Assembly: GCA_020062665.1 (NCBI GenBank)
Contig: JAGUVW010000032.1
Coordinates: forward strand, 1 to 53,379
From: Pseudomonadales bacterium
Lineage (GTDB): Bacteria > Pseudomonadota > Gammaproteobacteria > Pseudomonadales > Ketobacteraceae
Length of the DNA stretch: 53,379 nt
Direction: 5' to 3'
This document shows positions 18,541 to 28,035 of this stretch, in pieces. The stretch's first letter is position 1. Every line of letters starts with the position of its first letter. The translations under genes and the position numbers were made by a program. The notes beneath the pieces were generated by a model. The model ran no database searches and was not told the origin of the DNA. It saw only the letters and a program-made list of their open reading frames with translations.

Positions 18541-20844
18541 TTATAAGTCAGCCTGCCAGAAAGCAAGAAGGGGTGCCGCCAAATCTTGCGGACGGTTGAT
18601 CCGTTGCGGTTGCCAGTGTGCTGGAAAGTGTTGGCGCAGTTCCTGACGGGTGAAGCGATCGTCCATCAGAATCAGCATGCCGCGATCGGTTTCGCGCCGG
18701 ATAACCCGTCCTGCCGACTGAATCACCCGGTTGAGGCCGGGAAAGCGGAAGGCAAAATCAAAACCGTCGCAGCCGGCGTTCTGGAAGTGGGCCTGAATCA
18801 ACTCCCGCTGCAGCGACGGTGGCGGCATGCAGGTGCCCACCACGATGACGCCTTGCAGCAGGTTGTCCGGCAGGTCGAGCCCTTCGGCATAGCGGCCGCC
18901 GGCGATCACCAGGGCCAGCGTGGGTGTTTCCATCAGATGCTGGACGAAGGTTTCGGTGGTGTCGGCCATTGACGTGCCCTGCACCAGCAGCGGCAGGTGA
19001 GGATGTTGCACCTGCAGGTATTCGCGCACGGACTGCAGGTACTGATAGGACGGAAAACTCACGAGATAACGACCGGGCCGCGCTTGCCACACCGCGCTGA
19101 TCATGTCAGCGACGGTGGGAATCGAGCGCGTGCGGGCGTCGTAGCGGGTGTTCACCGGTATTACCAGTGTGAGCAGGTGGGAGTGCGGAAACGGACTCGG
19201 CAATTCCAGCATTTGCGTGAACGGCTGCTGGCTGAGGGCGCGGGCGAAAAATTCCAGCGGCTGCAGGCTGCCAGAGAAATACAGCACGGCATGGAAACGG
19301 GCAGTGAGTACATCCAGTTGTGGCGCCGGATCGGTGCAGAAGATTGCCAGTGTTTGTGTGTCGTGATCCGGATAGCACAGCCAGCGATCTTCCGGTTGCC
19401 AGCGTTGCAGTCGCTGCGCGAAGCGGGCGCAGGTCATCAGTGTTTCGAACAGTTGCTCCGGAAATACCAGCCACTGTTGCCGGGCGAACCATTCCAGCCA
19501 GTGTTCTGTCAGTGTCGCCAGTGCGGGCATGATGTCTGCCGGTGGTTCGGCAAATGCCTGCGCGGGTGTGTCGGCAGCGGGAAAATAGTGCTGCACTTTT
19601 TTCAGCTGCTTTTTCACCGTGCGATCCGCTGTGGTTTTGGCAGCGGCCACCAGCGCTTTCTGCTCCAGACTGATGCTGAACATGTCGCGGGCGCGATCGG
19701 GCAGGTTGTGGGCTTCGTCCACCAGCAGCGCGATATGACGGGCGTGCTGATCCAGGTAATCGGACAGGCGCACGGCGGGATCGAACACGTAGTTGTAGTC
19801 AGCGATGATCAAATCTGCCCAGGGCACCAGCTGCAGACTGAGTTGATGGGGGCACAGGTTGTGTTGACGGGCGAGCGCTGACAGTTGATCCGGATTCCAG
19901 TGACTCTGCTGTTGCACATCGTTGCGAATCGACTGCCACTTGTCGAAAAAGTTTTTCTGACCTTCGCAGATTGTGGCGGGTCCGGGATTGCAGAAGCAGA
20001 CACGCTCGCGGGCCGACAGTATCAGCACGCGCACCGGCCTGTCGTTGCGATGGTCAAGCTGATCGAGCGCCTGCAGCACGCTGCGCTGGCCGCTGGTTTT
20101 GGCGGTGACATACCAGATCTGCCGGTAGCGTTGTTCCGCCAGCAGCTTCAGCGCAGGGAACAGAATGCCCAGGGTTTTGCCCAGGCCGGTAGCCGCCTGA
20201 TAGAGACCGCGCTGACCGTCGCGCAGATCCCGGTAGGCCTGCACTGACAGCGTTCGCTGCCCCTGGCGGAATTCGGAATAGGGAAAGTTCAGTCCCTGCA
20301 GAAAGGTATCGCGTCGTTGCCAGTGTTCGCACTGCCAGTGCAGCCACTGCTCGTAGTCCTGACGGCACGACTGATAAAAATCTTGCAGCTCATCAGCGGT
20401 GACGAGTTTGTCGAAGGTGAAGACACTGTCGTCATCCAGCTTCAGATAACACAACTGCAGGTGAAGTTGTTCCGCTGGATCGGTTTGCAGGTACAGCGCG
20501 CCGTACAGCATCAGTTGCGCCCAGTGCACCGCACGCTGGGCGTCGGGTAGTTCCTGCTGGCTGCAGTAGGTGGTTTTGATTTCTTCCAGCAACGGAATGT
20601 CGCCTGCCAGCACGCCATCGATGCGTCCGCCCAGCAGGCAGGTGAATAAAGTTTGTTGCCATTCTGCAGTGACGACCACTTCTTTCACGTAGCCGGCGGT
20701 TTTGCTTTTCTGCACGGTGCGCTGACCCTGCTGGCCTTCCTGCGCGCTGGGGGAGCGCTGCAGGCCCAGATTAAGATCGCCGCGCCGGCAGCAGAAATCC
20801 GCCAGATCCGACACGCTGATGCGAAAGACGGGACGCTCACTCAT
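18541..20844 (-). CDS. XPD/DinG-like ATP-dependent DNA helicase with N-terminal PD-(D/E)XK domain
   Basis: This 767-residue superfamily 2 helicase has an N-terminal domain that carries a PD-(D/E)XK nuclease signature (GGRIDGV with Asp76, then EEIK with Glu88 and Lys90). Walker A AATGLGKTLG follows. Four cysteines lie in RVCFCNPGPATIC and HNLCPHQ where XPD helicases hold a [4Fe-4S] cluster. The DEAH box is VDEAHNLPD and motif VI is QSAGRVIRRETD. Start chosen at 20844 (MSERPVFRIS); another ATG lies 9 bp upstream. It overlaps the end of the VRR-NUC gene by 8 bp. The pairing with a FAN1-type nuclease suggests repair of branched or cross-linked DNA. Confidence 0.92.
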   Translation of the reverse strand: MSERPVFRISVSDLADFCCRRGDLNLGLQRSPSAQEGQQGQRTVQKSKTAGYVKEVVVTAEWQQTLFTCLLGGRIDGVLAGDIPLLEEIKTTYCSQQELPDAQRAVHWAQLMLYGALYLQTDPAEQLHLQLCYLKLDDDSVFTFDKLVTADELQDFYQSCRQDYEQWLHWQCEHWQRRDTFLQGLNFPYSEFRQGQRTLSVQAYRDLRDGQRGLYQAATGLGKTLGILFPALKLLAEQRYRQIWYVTAKTSGQRSVLQALDQLDHRNDRPVRVLILSARERVCFCNPGPATICEGQKNFFDKWQSIRNDVQQQSHWNPDQLSALARQHNLCPHQLSLQLVPWADLIIADYNYVFDPAVRLSDYLDQHARHIALLVDEAHNLPDRARDMFSISLEQKALVAAAKTTADRTVKKQLKKVQHYFPAADTPAQAFAEPPADIMPALATLTEHWLEWFARQQWLVFPEQLFETLMTCARFAQRLQRWQPEDRWLCYPDHDTQTLAIFCTDPAPQLDVLTARFHAVLYFSGSLQPLEFFARALSQQPFTQMLELPSPFPHSHLLTLVIPVNTRYDARTRSIPTVADMISAVWQARPGRYLVSFPSYQYLQSVREYLQVQHPHLPLLVQGTSMADTTETFVQHLMETPTLALVIAGGRYAEGLDLPDNLLQGVIVVGTCMPPPSLQRELIQAHFQNAGCDGFDFAFRFPGLNRVIQSAGRVIRRETDRGMLILMDDRFTRQELRQHFPAHWQPQRINRPQDLAAPLLAFWQADL

Positions 20845-22489
20845 CGTCGGCATCGATCCAGGTCACGTTCAACAGCCGTGCGGGAATGCCAGCGTCGGCA
20901 AAGTGGCGGAACCAGCGCCGCTGATTCGGTTGCAGTCGATCGTTGGGCGCTTTCACTTCGATGAGTTCGTAGCCGTTGTGTGAGAAACGGATGAGATCCG
21001 GAAAGCCACTGCCATACAAACCCGGATGCAGTGCCAGTTGCCGGAAAATGGTGTGCAGATGTGACGCGGGAATATGCTGCAGTGCCATGTCGATCAGCTC
21101 CGGCGACAGTGCTTCCCACGCCACCAGTGTGTTGGCGATGCCGCTGCGGGATTCAAAATGATCCCAGATCCGCTGCTGCCAGCCCGGCGTAGCCATTTCT
21201 TCGAGGCGCGATTCGATCAGAGTCTTTCGATCCGGATAGAAAAATTCAGTATGCAGATGTTTGGGGCCGCGCTGGAACGGGTGGAAGAACGCGCCGGGAA
21301 TGGGAGCGAAGATGATGTCCCAGAACAGCAGGCCGAACAGGCCGCAGAACAGCAGGTTTTCCACGTAGACACAGACGTGCTGTGCATCGGACAGTGCCTG
21401 CGCGGCGACGATTTCCACGGCAGCGCCGGTGAAGGGTAATTCCAGTGTGAATTCCCGTACGGCGGGCGCTGGCGCCAGCGCAAAGTGCGTGCCGGTCTTG
21501 CGCGCGAGCGTGCGGGCAAACTGTTCGGCAAATTCCAGCTCTTCCGGATGATGGCTGTCGTCCAGTATCTGCCGGCATAGTTGCAGGGCAAGTTGTGGCT
21601 GCTGTTGTTTCGCCAGAATGCGTGCCCGCCGTTCCCGCGCCGGGTGGGTGGCCACTTGCTGATAGAGTGCCAGCGCATTGTCGGTGGCCTGCAGCCGTTC
21701 CAGCTGGCGGGCAATGATCAGCACGATGCGATCGAAGCGGCGCTGCAGTTCCGGTTGCTGGCGATGATCCGGCAGCAGGGCGTGACATTCCCGCAAGCGA
21801 ATGGAATCACTCAGAATGGCGGGATCTTCCAGTTGCTCGCGTACCTGCAGATAGCGTTGCAGCGTTTCCACATCAGCGCGGGACTGGAAATAGCGGGTGG
21901 AGCCGTCGATGCGGTATTGCTCGTAGCGCACATGGCCGAGTTCGGTAATGATGAATTCGCTTAGATCCTGTCTGCCGTTACCGAAAAACAGCAGCAACAG
22001 ACGGTCGAAACAATCCTGGCGCAATGCACGGGTGAACGGCTGATGGCGGGCAATGATGTTATGAATATCCGCGGCGGAATGTTGCGCCAGAATGGATTCC
22101 ACCAACTCCGTTTTTTTCGCGCTGGATCTGCTGTTCTGTGCAAACCACTGTTGCAGGCGGGATCGGGTCTGCAGTTCCAGCAGCTGCGCTGCATCCACCT
22201 GCGGATTAAGCTCCGCAAAGCCTGCCTGTTGCAGTTCGTCCAGTGTGGACGTTACGTTGGGCACTTCCGCATAGGACAGGGATTCCACAGCTATCAGCGG
22301 CCGGGTGCGGGTCAGCAGTCGCAGGTAAAGATGCTGGGCAGGTTCCGACAGGGCCTGAAACTGTCGGTGAAAAGCCATGTCGGCTTCGCACAGCAGATCC
22401 GGATAAAGTGCCAGCACCCAATCCGCCACGTGGCGGAAATTCCGCAGCAGGTAGCCGGCGGGCAGGGTGGTGGGGCGGGTGTCGACCAT
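20837..22489 (-). CDS. VRR-NUC (FAN1-type) nuclease
   Basis: This 550-residue protein ends in a VRR-NUC domain: FPDLIRF, then ELIEVKAPNDRLQPNQRRWF, the catalytic Asp, Glu and Lys of a PD-(D/E)XK nuclease. The upstream half is helical (SAP-like and TPR-like) as in FAN1, including the AAHNIIARHQPF-like region. FAN1 cuts 5' flaps and unhooks interstrand cross-links. The ATG at 22487-22489 is preferred over a GTG seven codons upstream. It is the first gene of a minus operon with the XPD-like helicase, MurI, the receiver hybrid and the sirtuin. The helicase overlaps it, indicating translational coupling. Confidence 0.9.
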   Translation of the reverse strand: MVDTRPTTLPAGYLLRNFRHVADWVLALYPDLLCEADMAFHRQFQALSEPAQHLYLRLLTRTRPLIAVESLSYAEVPNVTSTLDELQQAGFAELNPQVDAAQLLELQTRSRLQQWFAQNSRSSAKKTELVESILAQHSAADIHNIIARHQPFTRALRQDCFDRLLLLFFGNGRQDLSEFIITELGHVRYEQYRIDGSTRYFQSRADVETLQRYLQVREQLEDPAILSDSIRLRECHALLPDHRQQPELQRRFDRIVLIIARQLERLQATDNALALYQQVATHPARERRARILAKQQQPQLALQLCRQILDDSHHPEELEFAEQFARTLARKTGTHFALAPAPAVREFTLELPFTGAAVEIVAAQALSDAQHVCVYVENLLFCGLFGLLFWDIIFAPIPGAFFHPFQRGPKHLHTEFFYPDRKTLIESRLEEMATPGWQQRIWDHFESRSGIANTLVAWEALSPELIDMALQHIPASHLHTIFRQLALHPGLYGSGFPDLIRFSHNGYELIEVKAPNDRLQPNQRRWFRHFADAGIPARLLNVTWIDADDE

Positions 22490-22565
22490 GGTCAGGCGGG
22501 CGTATTCCACTGGGCAGGTGCAAAGTCCGCACTGTCGCCGGAATTGGCCGCTTTGGCAAGGCCCA

Positions 22566-22592
22566 TGAAAAAGGCCGGATTTCTCCGGCCTT
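22566..22592 (-). terminator. rho-independent terminator for the MaoC gene
   Basis: On the minus strand AAGGCCGGA pairs with TCCGGCCTT across a short loop, followed by TTTTT-rich sequence. It lies 27 bp past the MaoC stop and upstream of the VRR-NUC start, isolating the two transcription units. Confidence 0.87.
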
Positions 22593-22618
22593 GCTGACAG
22601 GGTGTGTCGATGCTGTGC

Positions 22619-23485
22619 TTACAGTGCTTCGATGGTGCCCGCCATGTGGGGCTTCTGGCCGTTCTGATCCTTTACGCGGAACTCGATGTGATCACCGGTA
22701 TTGGCATACTGGAACTGAACCTTGTTAGGCAGGAACACCGGCAGTTTGAATGCCACGCTTACCCTGAACGGTGCCTTGGGCAACTGGGCATCCAGTGAGC
22801 CTAGTGCGTAGGCCTTGCTCCACATGCCGTGGGCGATGGCGCGGGGAAAGCCGAACAGTTTGGCGGTAAGGGCGTGAATGTGGATCAGGTTGGAATCGCC
22901 GGACACCTTGGCGTAGCGACGGCCGATATTTTCCGGCACGGGCCAGAAGTCGATATGATCGGGCGCGAAGCTGTCTTCCTTCTTGTCGCCGTCCTTCTTG
23001 TCACCTTCTTCCACCTTGGTACGGAACAGGTTGGTGCTTACGCTTTCCCAGGCCAGCTTGCCGTCCACGCTCACCTTGGTGACGATGTCGAATTCCAGGC
23101 CTTTTGCCGCCTTTTGCGGGCCAGCCAGCGAGCACTCGATATCCAGCACATCCTGATTGCCGATGGCGCGATACTGGGTGATTTCATTGCGCACGTGCAC
23201 CAGTCCCAGCAGCGGGAACGGGAACAGCGGGTTCACCAGGATTTCCATGTGCAGCGGAAACGCCAGAATGTGCGGGTAGGTGACAGGCATGCTGCCGCTC
23301 AGGGGAAAGCCACACACATTGCGATACTCGGCCAGCTTTTTGGGATCGGTCTTGACGTTCTTCAGGCACACCGTCAGTTTGGGCAGCTGTTCACCCTGCA
23401 GTTTGCCGGCCTTTTTGGCGGTGGCGGCGCGCAGGTACAGATTCAGGGTGGACGGTGAGTGGTCGAGTTCAATCGTGGCTGCCAT
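22619..23485 (-). CDS. MaoC-like (R)-specific enoyl-CoA hydratase family protein
   Basis: This 288-residue double hot-dog protein has an N-terminal half that begins the fold (FPLLGLVHVRN) and a C-terminal half that holds the hydratase 2 motif with Asp and His (GDSNLIHIHALTAKLFGF, then AIAHGMW). Such proteins hydrate trans-2-enoyl-CoA to the (R)-3-hydroxy form, or dehydrate in the reverse direction, in fatty-acid or polyhydroxyalkanoate routes. Start at 23483-23485 with GAGGA upstream; a longer reading adds 18 residues. It diverges from an AraC regulator and lies next to long FabG and thiolase genes, which together make a plausible (R)-3-hydroxyacyl-CoA module. Confidence 0.9.
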   Translation of the reverse strand: MAATIELDHSPSTLNLYLRAATAKKAGKLQGEQLPKLTVCLKNVKTDPKKLAEYRNVCGFPLSGSMPVTYPHILAFPLHMEILVNPLFPFPLLGLVHVRNEITQYRAIGNQDVLDIECSLAGPQKAAKGLEFDIVTKVSVDGKLAWESVSTNLFRTKVEEGDKKDGDKKEDSFAPDHIDFWPVPENIGRRYAKVSGDSNLIHIHALTAKLFGFPRAIAHGMWSKAYALGSLDAQLPKAPFRVSVAFKLPVFLPNKVQFQYANTGDHIEFRVKDQNGQKPHMAGTIEAL

Positions 23486-23744
23486 TTCGTCATCCTCGGA
23501 CGCGGTTGGATCGGACAATGGGGCCAGCGAGGCCCGCAAAGAGGCCCAAAGTATAAAGGAATCAAGGGGGTCCGCAATTGCCGGTCTACCTCTGCTGGCG
23601 CGGCGTTGCAGTCAATAGGCTCTATTGTCATTACCGGGCCGGCTGTCTATCATTGCCTGATCAATGCCGGAATTTTCCGGAATTTCATGCAGTTAAAACC
23701 CTCCTCCTGACTACCGGCAGAATGACCTCGACAAAAGGATATCA

Positions 23745-24758
23745 ATGAGCGGATTTACCGATGCGGGCGTGTTGATCCGGCTCGCCTATCAGGCCATGCA
23801 GGACATGGGTGTCGATGCGTTCGAGGTGCTGCGGCGAATCGGTCTCAAGCACGAACAGCTGGCAGAAAAGGATTTGCGCACGCCCCACTCGGCGCAGAAT
23901 TTGTTCTGGAATGTCATCGAGGAAATCACCGGCGATTCCGATATTGGATTGCATCTGGGCGAAAACATCCCGGTGTTCAAGGGACAGGTGCTGGAATACC
24001 TGTTTCTCAGCAGCGAAACCTTCGGCGAAGGATTGAAGCGCGCACTGAATTACCAGCGCCTGCTGAGTGACGCGGTGAACGCCCAGCTGGATCAGGATCA
24101 GAAAGGCTACTACGTGGGCAATATCACGTTCACCGGTGGCCTGCGGCATCTGTCAGAATGTGTGGTGATCGGCGTGCTGAAATTCTTCGCCTATGTCACC
24201 GAAGGCGCGTTCGAGCCACTGGAAATTCATTTCGAACACGGCCCTGGCAGCAATCCCGCCGAGTATCAGCGGGTGTTCAAGTGCCCAGTGCTGTTCAATC
24301 AGCAGGGCAACCGCATTTATTTTTCACCCGCCATCATGAATCTGCCGTCGAGCCATGCGGAGCCGGAATTGCTGCGTCTGCACGAGCAGCTGGCGAACGA
24401 GCACGTGGCAAAGCTGGAGAAGCAGGATTTCATCGCCAAGGTGAATCGCCTGATCGGTGAATTGCTGGAATCAGGCAATGCCAATCTGGAGACGGTGGCG
24501 GAGCGTCTGGGCATCAAGCCCCGCAGTCTGCGGACCAAGCTGGCGGAAGTGGAGACCAATTTCAACCAACTGCTGGCGGATTACCGCTGCAATCTGGCGA
24601 AGAAACTGCTGGCGCGCACCGATGAATCCATCGATGAAATCGTGTACCTCACAGGTTTTTCCGAACCGAGTACGTTCTATCGCGCATTCAAGCGTTGGGT
24701 GGGAGTGACGCCGGTGGAGTATCGCAAGAGCAAGCAGAAGAGTCTGCTGGACGAGTGA
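23745..24758 (+). CDS. AraC-family regulator with OruR/ArgR-type N-terminal domain
   Basis: This 337-residue regulator has an N-terminal Arabinose_bd-like domain (residues 20-210, with GLHLGE and EHGPGSNPAEYQRVFKCPVLF as landmarks). A C-terminal double helix-turn-helix of HTH_18 type follows (AERLGIKPRSLRTKL and the second helix in YLTGFSEPSTFYRAFKRW). This subclass often controls lipid, aromatic or sterol degradation genes. It is divergent from MaoC across 259 bp, and that gap probably holds its operator. A purine-rich AAAAGGAT ribosome site precedes ATG 23745. The inducer is not visible. Confidence 0.92.
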   Translation: MSGFTDAGVLIRLAYQAMQDMGVDAFEVLRRIGLKHEQLAEKDLRTPHSAQNLFWNVIEEITGDSDIGLHLGENIPVFKGQVLEYLFLSSETFGEGLKRALNYQRLLSDAVNAQLDQDQKGYYVGNITFTGGLRHLSECVVIGVLKFFAYVTEGAFEPLEIHFEHGPGSNPAEYQRVFKCPVLFNQQGNRIYFSPAIMNLPSSHAEPELLRLHEQLANEHVAKLEKQDFIAKVNRLIGELLESGNANLETVAERLGIKPRSLRTKLAEVETNFNQLLADYRCNLAKKLLARTDESIDEIVYLTGFSEPSTFYRAFKRWVGVTPVEYRKSKQKSLLDE

Positions 24759-24785
24759 ATCGTATTGGGCAGTACCACGTGATTC

Positions 24786-24897
24786 GCAGAAGCACACCGG
24801 TACTCATTTCGGAACCGCCACAAGTACGTCCCTGTAGGCTCGCTCGCGGCCATCCCTGGCCGCAAGCGTTCCGAAACGACTCCCGGTATGCTTCTGC
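24786..24897. repeat. 112-bp imperfect palindromic repeat element
   Basis: The outer arms of about 30 bp match at 26 of 30 positions (GCAGAAGCAC at the left, its complement at the right end; TTTCGGAAC at the inner ends). An inner stem of GCGGCCA with TGGCCGC lies within. The unit sits between the convergent AraC and FabG stops. The core TACGTCCCTGTAGGCTCGCT recalls an intergenic palindromic element that is common in marine gammaproteobacterial genomes, but copy number cannot be seen because the window holds only one. It may end transcription from both sides. Confidence 0.75.
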
Positions 24898-24917
24898 TCA
24901 TGCAACACGCGCAGCAA

Positions 24918-26339
24918 TCACGCCCCCAACAAATTCTGCCCGCACACGCGCACCGTATTGCCGGTTACGCCGGAAGACGCCGGGCTGCTGTAGAACGCGA
25001 TGGTCTCAGCCACGTCCACCGGCTGGCCGCCCTGTTTCAGTGAATTCAGGCGACGCCCCGCTTCACGGGTTGCAAACGGAATCGCAGCGGTCATCTGGGT
25101 TTCGATAAAACCCGGCGCTACCGCGTTGATGGTGACATCCTTCTTCGCCAGGATAGGCGCGAACGCATCCACCATGCCGATTACGCCGGCTTTTGACACC
25201 GCATAGTTGGACTGGCCGAAGTTGCCGGCGATGCCGCTCATGGATGACACGCACACGATGCGGCCGCCTTCACGCAGCACTTCCTGATCGATCAGCGCGT
25301 CGTTGATACGCTCTTCCGAGGCCAGGTTGATGTTGATCACCATGTCCCAGAAATGCTCCGGCATGCCGCCCAGCGTTTTGTCACGGGTAACACCGGCGTT
25401 GTGCACCACGATGTCGATGCCGCCGTGATTCTTCTTGAAGTGTTCGGCGATGGCAGCCGGCGCCGCTGCGTCGGTAATGTCCAGCGCGAGCACGGAACCG
25501 CCGATGCGATCAGCCACGGCCTGCAAACCATCCTTCGCCTGCGGCACGTCCAGGCACACAACGTGGGCGCCGTCGCGGGCCAGCACCTGGGCGATGGATT
25601 CACCGATGCCGCGTGACGCGCCGGTCACCAGCGCGAACTTGCCTTGCAGCGGCAGATTCCAGTTGAAGCTTTCCGGCAGCGCCTTGCCCTTGCCGACGCG
25701 CAGAACCTGCGCATCCACAAATGCAGACTTGGGCGACAGGAAGAAACGCAGTGCGGACTCGGCGTGCTTTTCTGCCTGTTTGGCAACATAAACCAGGTTG
25801 GCGATGGCGCCTTTCTTGCCGATTTCCTTGCCGACGGAACGCACGAATCCTTCCAGGGAGCGTTGGGCAATCTGTGCGCGGGGCGACTTGCAGGATTCCG
25901 GCGGCGTGCCGATTACGATGACGCGGGCGCAATCCGCCAGCTTGCGGATCACCGGGTGAAAAAAGTTATACAATTCACGGGTTTGTTCGCTGGTTTCGAT
26001 GCCGGTCGCGTCGAATACCAGGGCCTTGAACTTGGCACCTTCGGCGTTGGCATCCACGGTTGCCAGCTTGGTTCCAGCTTTGTCGGCAGCCTGCTTGATT
26101 TCATCGATGGCGCTGGCGTTCTGGGCAACCTGCGCAATGGCGTTGCTCTGCTTGAGCGTGGCCAAAATCACTTCGGACATGCGTCCGCCCGGTGCAGCGC
26201 CCACCAGCACGTTGCCGCTCACGAATGATGTCTGGGCTTGATTGTGCCGCTCCAGCACAGTGGGAACCGGCAGGTTGAGCGAGTTCAGCAGTGAACGTCC
26301 GAGATTGTTGTTCAGGAGTGATTCGTACACGTCAGCCAT
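24918..26339 (-). CDS. long (FabG4-type) 3-oxoacyl-(acyl carrier protein/CoA) reductase
   Basis: This 473-residue protein is about twice the usual FabG length. The first 210 residues form a divergent flavodoxin-like Rossmann domain. The second half is a full SDR: TGASRGIGESI cofactor loop, NAGVTRDKTL, Ser in VSSMSGIAGNFGQ, and YAVSK catalytic Tyr and Lys. High-molecular-weight FabG enzymes use NADH and accept acyl-CoA, acting on 3-oxoacyl or 3-hydroxyacyl thioesters. The gene diverges from the thiolase gene across 290 bp. MaoC, FabG and thiolase would together interconvert enoyl-, (R)-3-hydroxy-, 3-oxo- and shorter acyl-CoA. The direction in the cell is unknown. Confidence 0.93.
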   Translation of the reverse strand: MADVYESLLNNNLGRSLLNSLNLPVPTVLERHNQAQTSFVSGNVLVGAAPGGRMSEVILATLKQSNAIAQVAQNASAIDEIKQAADKAGTKLATVDANAEGAKFKALVFDATGIETSEQTRELYNFFHPVIRKLADCARVIVIGTPPESCKSPRAQIAQRSLEGFVRSVGKEIGKKGAIANLVYVAKQAEKHAESALRFFLSPKSAFVDAQVLRVGKGKALPESFNWNLPLQGKFALVTGASRGIGESIAQVLARDGAHVVCLDVPQAKDGLQAVADRIGGSVLALDITDAAAPAAIAEHFKKNHGGIDIVVHNAGVTRDKTLGGMPEHFWDMVININLASEERINDALIDQEVLREGGRIVCVSSMSGIAGNFGQSNYAVSKAGVIGMVDAFAPILAKKDVTINAVAPGFIETQMTAAIPFATREAGRRLNSLKQGGQPVDVAETIAFYSSPASSGVTGNTVRVCGQNLLGA

Positions 26340-26629
26340 GGTTCGATCCTGTGTGATAGTGGGTTTGTGATATAGTGGCGCCGCTCTGCAGCTGCCTGGA
26401 AATGGCCGTTAAAAGCCGAAAACGTGCAGCACCGGAAGTGGCGCGTATAGTAAATGACTTGGCAACGAAATTGAATTGACCCGCGTTAAATGGCAGCCAG
26501 TCAGTTCTGCCAATGTGACTTGCGCGCAGGCCGCTAGACTACGCCACCATGCCCCGGCTGTCCGTTGCACTCTGATGATTCAAACCTTCGTACCCTGCCC
26601 ACGGGTACCCAATCCACAGGAACCTTTCC

Positions 26630-27910
26630 ATGAAAGTCGATCACGTTCGTAAAGTTGCCATCATCGGTGGAAATCGTATTCCGTTTGCCCGTTCCAACAC
26701 GGTCTATTCACATGCCAGCAACCAGGACATGCTGACCGCTGCGCTGAATGGTCTGGTGGATCGCTACAAACTGCAGGGCAAGCGTTTGGGTGAAGTGGTG
26801 GGCGGCGCGGTGATGAAGCACTCCCGTGATTTCAATCTGGTGCGCGAATCCGTGATGAGCACTCAGCTGGCGCCGGAAACCCCTTGCTATGACATTCAGC
26901 AGGCCTGCGGCACCGGCCTGGAAGCGGCCATTCTGGTGGCGAACAAGATTGCGCTGGGCCAGATCGATTGTGGTATTGCCTGTGGTGTGGACACCACTTC
27001 CGATGCGCCCATCGGCGTGAGTGAGGGGCTGCGCAAAATCCTGCTGGATGTGAACCGCGCCAAGACCACCCAGGATCGCATCAAGCTGCTGCTGAAAGTG
27101 CGCCCCAAGCATCTGGCGCCGCTGATTCCGCAGAATGGCGAGCCGCGCACTGGCCTGTCCATGGGCGATCACTGCCAGATCACCGCAAAAGAGTGGAACA
27201 TTCCCCGTGACGAGCAGGACAAGCTGGCATTCGAAAGCCACCGCAAGATGGCGGCTGCGTACGAGCGTGGTTTCTTCAAGGACATGATCACCCCGTTCAT
27301 GGGCCTGGAGCGCGACAATAACCTGCGCGGCGACACCACGCTGGAAAAACTGGCATCCCTGAAGCCCTGCTTCGATCGTGAAAACGGCACCATGACTGCC
27401 GCCAACTCCACTCCACTGACCGACGGCGCGTCTGCCGTGCTGCTGGCCAGCGAAGAGTGGGCGAAAGCGAACAATCTGCCGGTGCTCGCGTACCTGACTT
27501 ACTGCGATACCGCTGCGGTGGATTTTGTCGGCAAGAAAGAAGGTCTGCTGATCGCGCCTGCTTATGCTGTTCCGCGCATGCTGGATCGCGCTGGCATTAC
27601 TCTGCAGGACTTCGATTTCTACGAAATTCATGAAGCGTTTGCCGCTCAGGTGCTGTACACACTGAAAGCCTGGGAAACCGAGTCTTTCTGCAAGCAGAAG
27701 CTGGGCCGCGACAAGGCGCTGGGCAGCATCGACCGCAGCAAGCTGAACGTGAACGGTTCTTCGCTGGCAGCGGGACATCCTTTCGCAGCCACTGGCGGCC
27801 GCATCATTCACACACTGGCGAAACTGCTGAACGAGAAAGGTTCTGGCCGTGGCCTGATCTCCATCTGCGCGGCGGGTGGTCAGGGCGTGGTGGCGATTCT
27901 GGAAAAATAA
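26630..27910 (+). CDS. acetyl-CoA C-acyltransferase (FadI-like thiolase)
   Basis: This 426-residue thiolase has the nucleophile Cys in QQACGTGLEAA, His in the NEAF-equivalent EIHEAFAAQ, the GHPFAATGGR motif, and the second Cys in ICAAGGQG. Length and the loop insertion resemble FadI/trifunctional-beta enzymes. It cleaves 3-oxoacyl-CoA to acetyl-CoA and a shortened acyl-CoA, or condenses in reverse. It has an ACAGGAAC ribosome site. A short dyad (TACCC with GGGTA) lies at about 26591-26607 upstream. It is followed by a strong bidirectional terminator. No partner alpha subunit is adjacent. Confidence 0.93.
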   Translation: MKVDHVRKVAIIGGNRIPFARSNTVYSHASNQDMLTAALNGLVDRYKLQGKRLGEVVGGAVMKHSRDFNLVRESVMSTQLAPETPCYDIQQACGTGLEAAILVANKIALGQIDCGIACGVDTTSDAPIGVSEGLRKILLDVNRAKTTQDRIKLLLKVRPKHLAPLIPQNGEPRTGLSMGDHCQITAKEWNIPRDEQDKLAFESHRKMAAAYERGFFKDMITPFMGLERDNNLRGDTTLEKLASLKPCFDRENGTMTAANSTPLTDGASAVLLASEEWAKANNLPVLAYLTYCDTAAVDFVGKKEGLLIAPAYAVPRMLDRAGITLQDFDFYEIHEAFAAQVLYTLKAWETESFCKQKLGRDKALGSIDRSKLNVNGSSLAAGHPFAATGGRIIHTLAKLLNEKGSGRGLISICAAGGQGVVAILEK

Positions 27911-27935
27911 GCGTCGATATCGACAGCGCTACCAC

Positions 27936-27968
27936 AAAAAAGGCGGCTGATTTCAGGCCGCCTTTTTT
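27936..27968. terminator. bidirectional terminator between thiolase and DUF4399 genes
   Basis: A run of A, GGCGGC (27942-27947), a 9-base loop, GCCGCC (27957-27962) and six T make a stem that works on both strands. The thiolase gene (plus) and DUF4399 gene (minus) converge here. Confidence 0.92.
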
Positions 27969-28035
27969 GTTGGGTTTTCCTCGGTGGAGGTGATTTGGGT
28001 CGGATGCCCTTGGTTGCGCCCTCGCGAGTGCGGAT

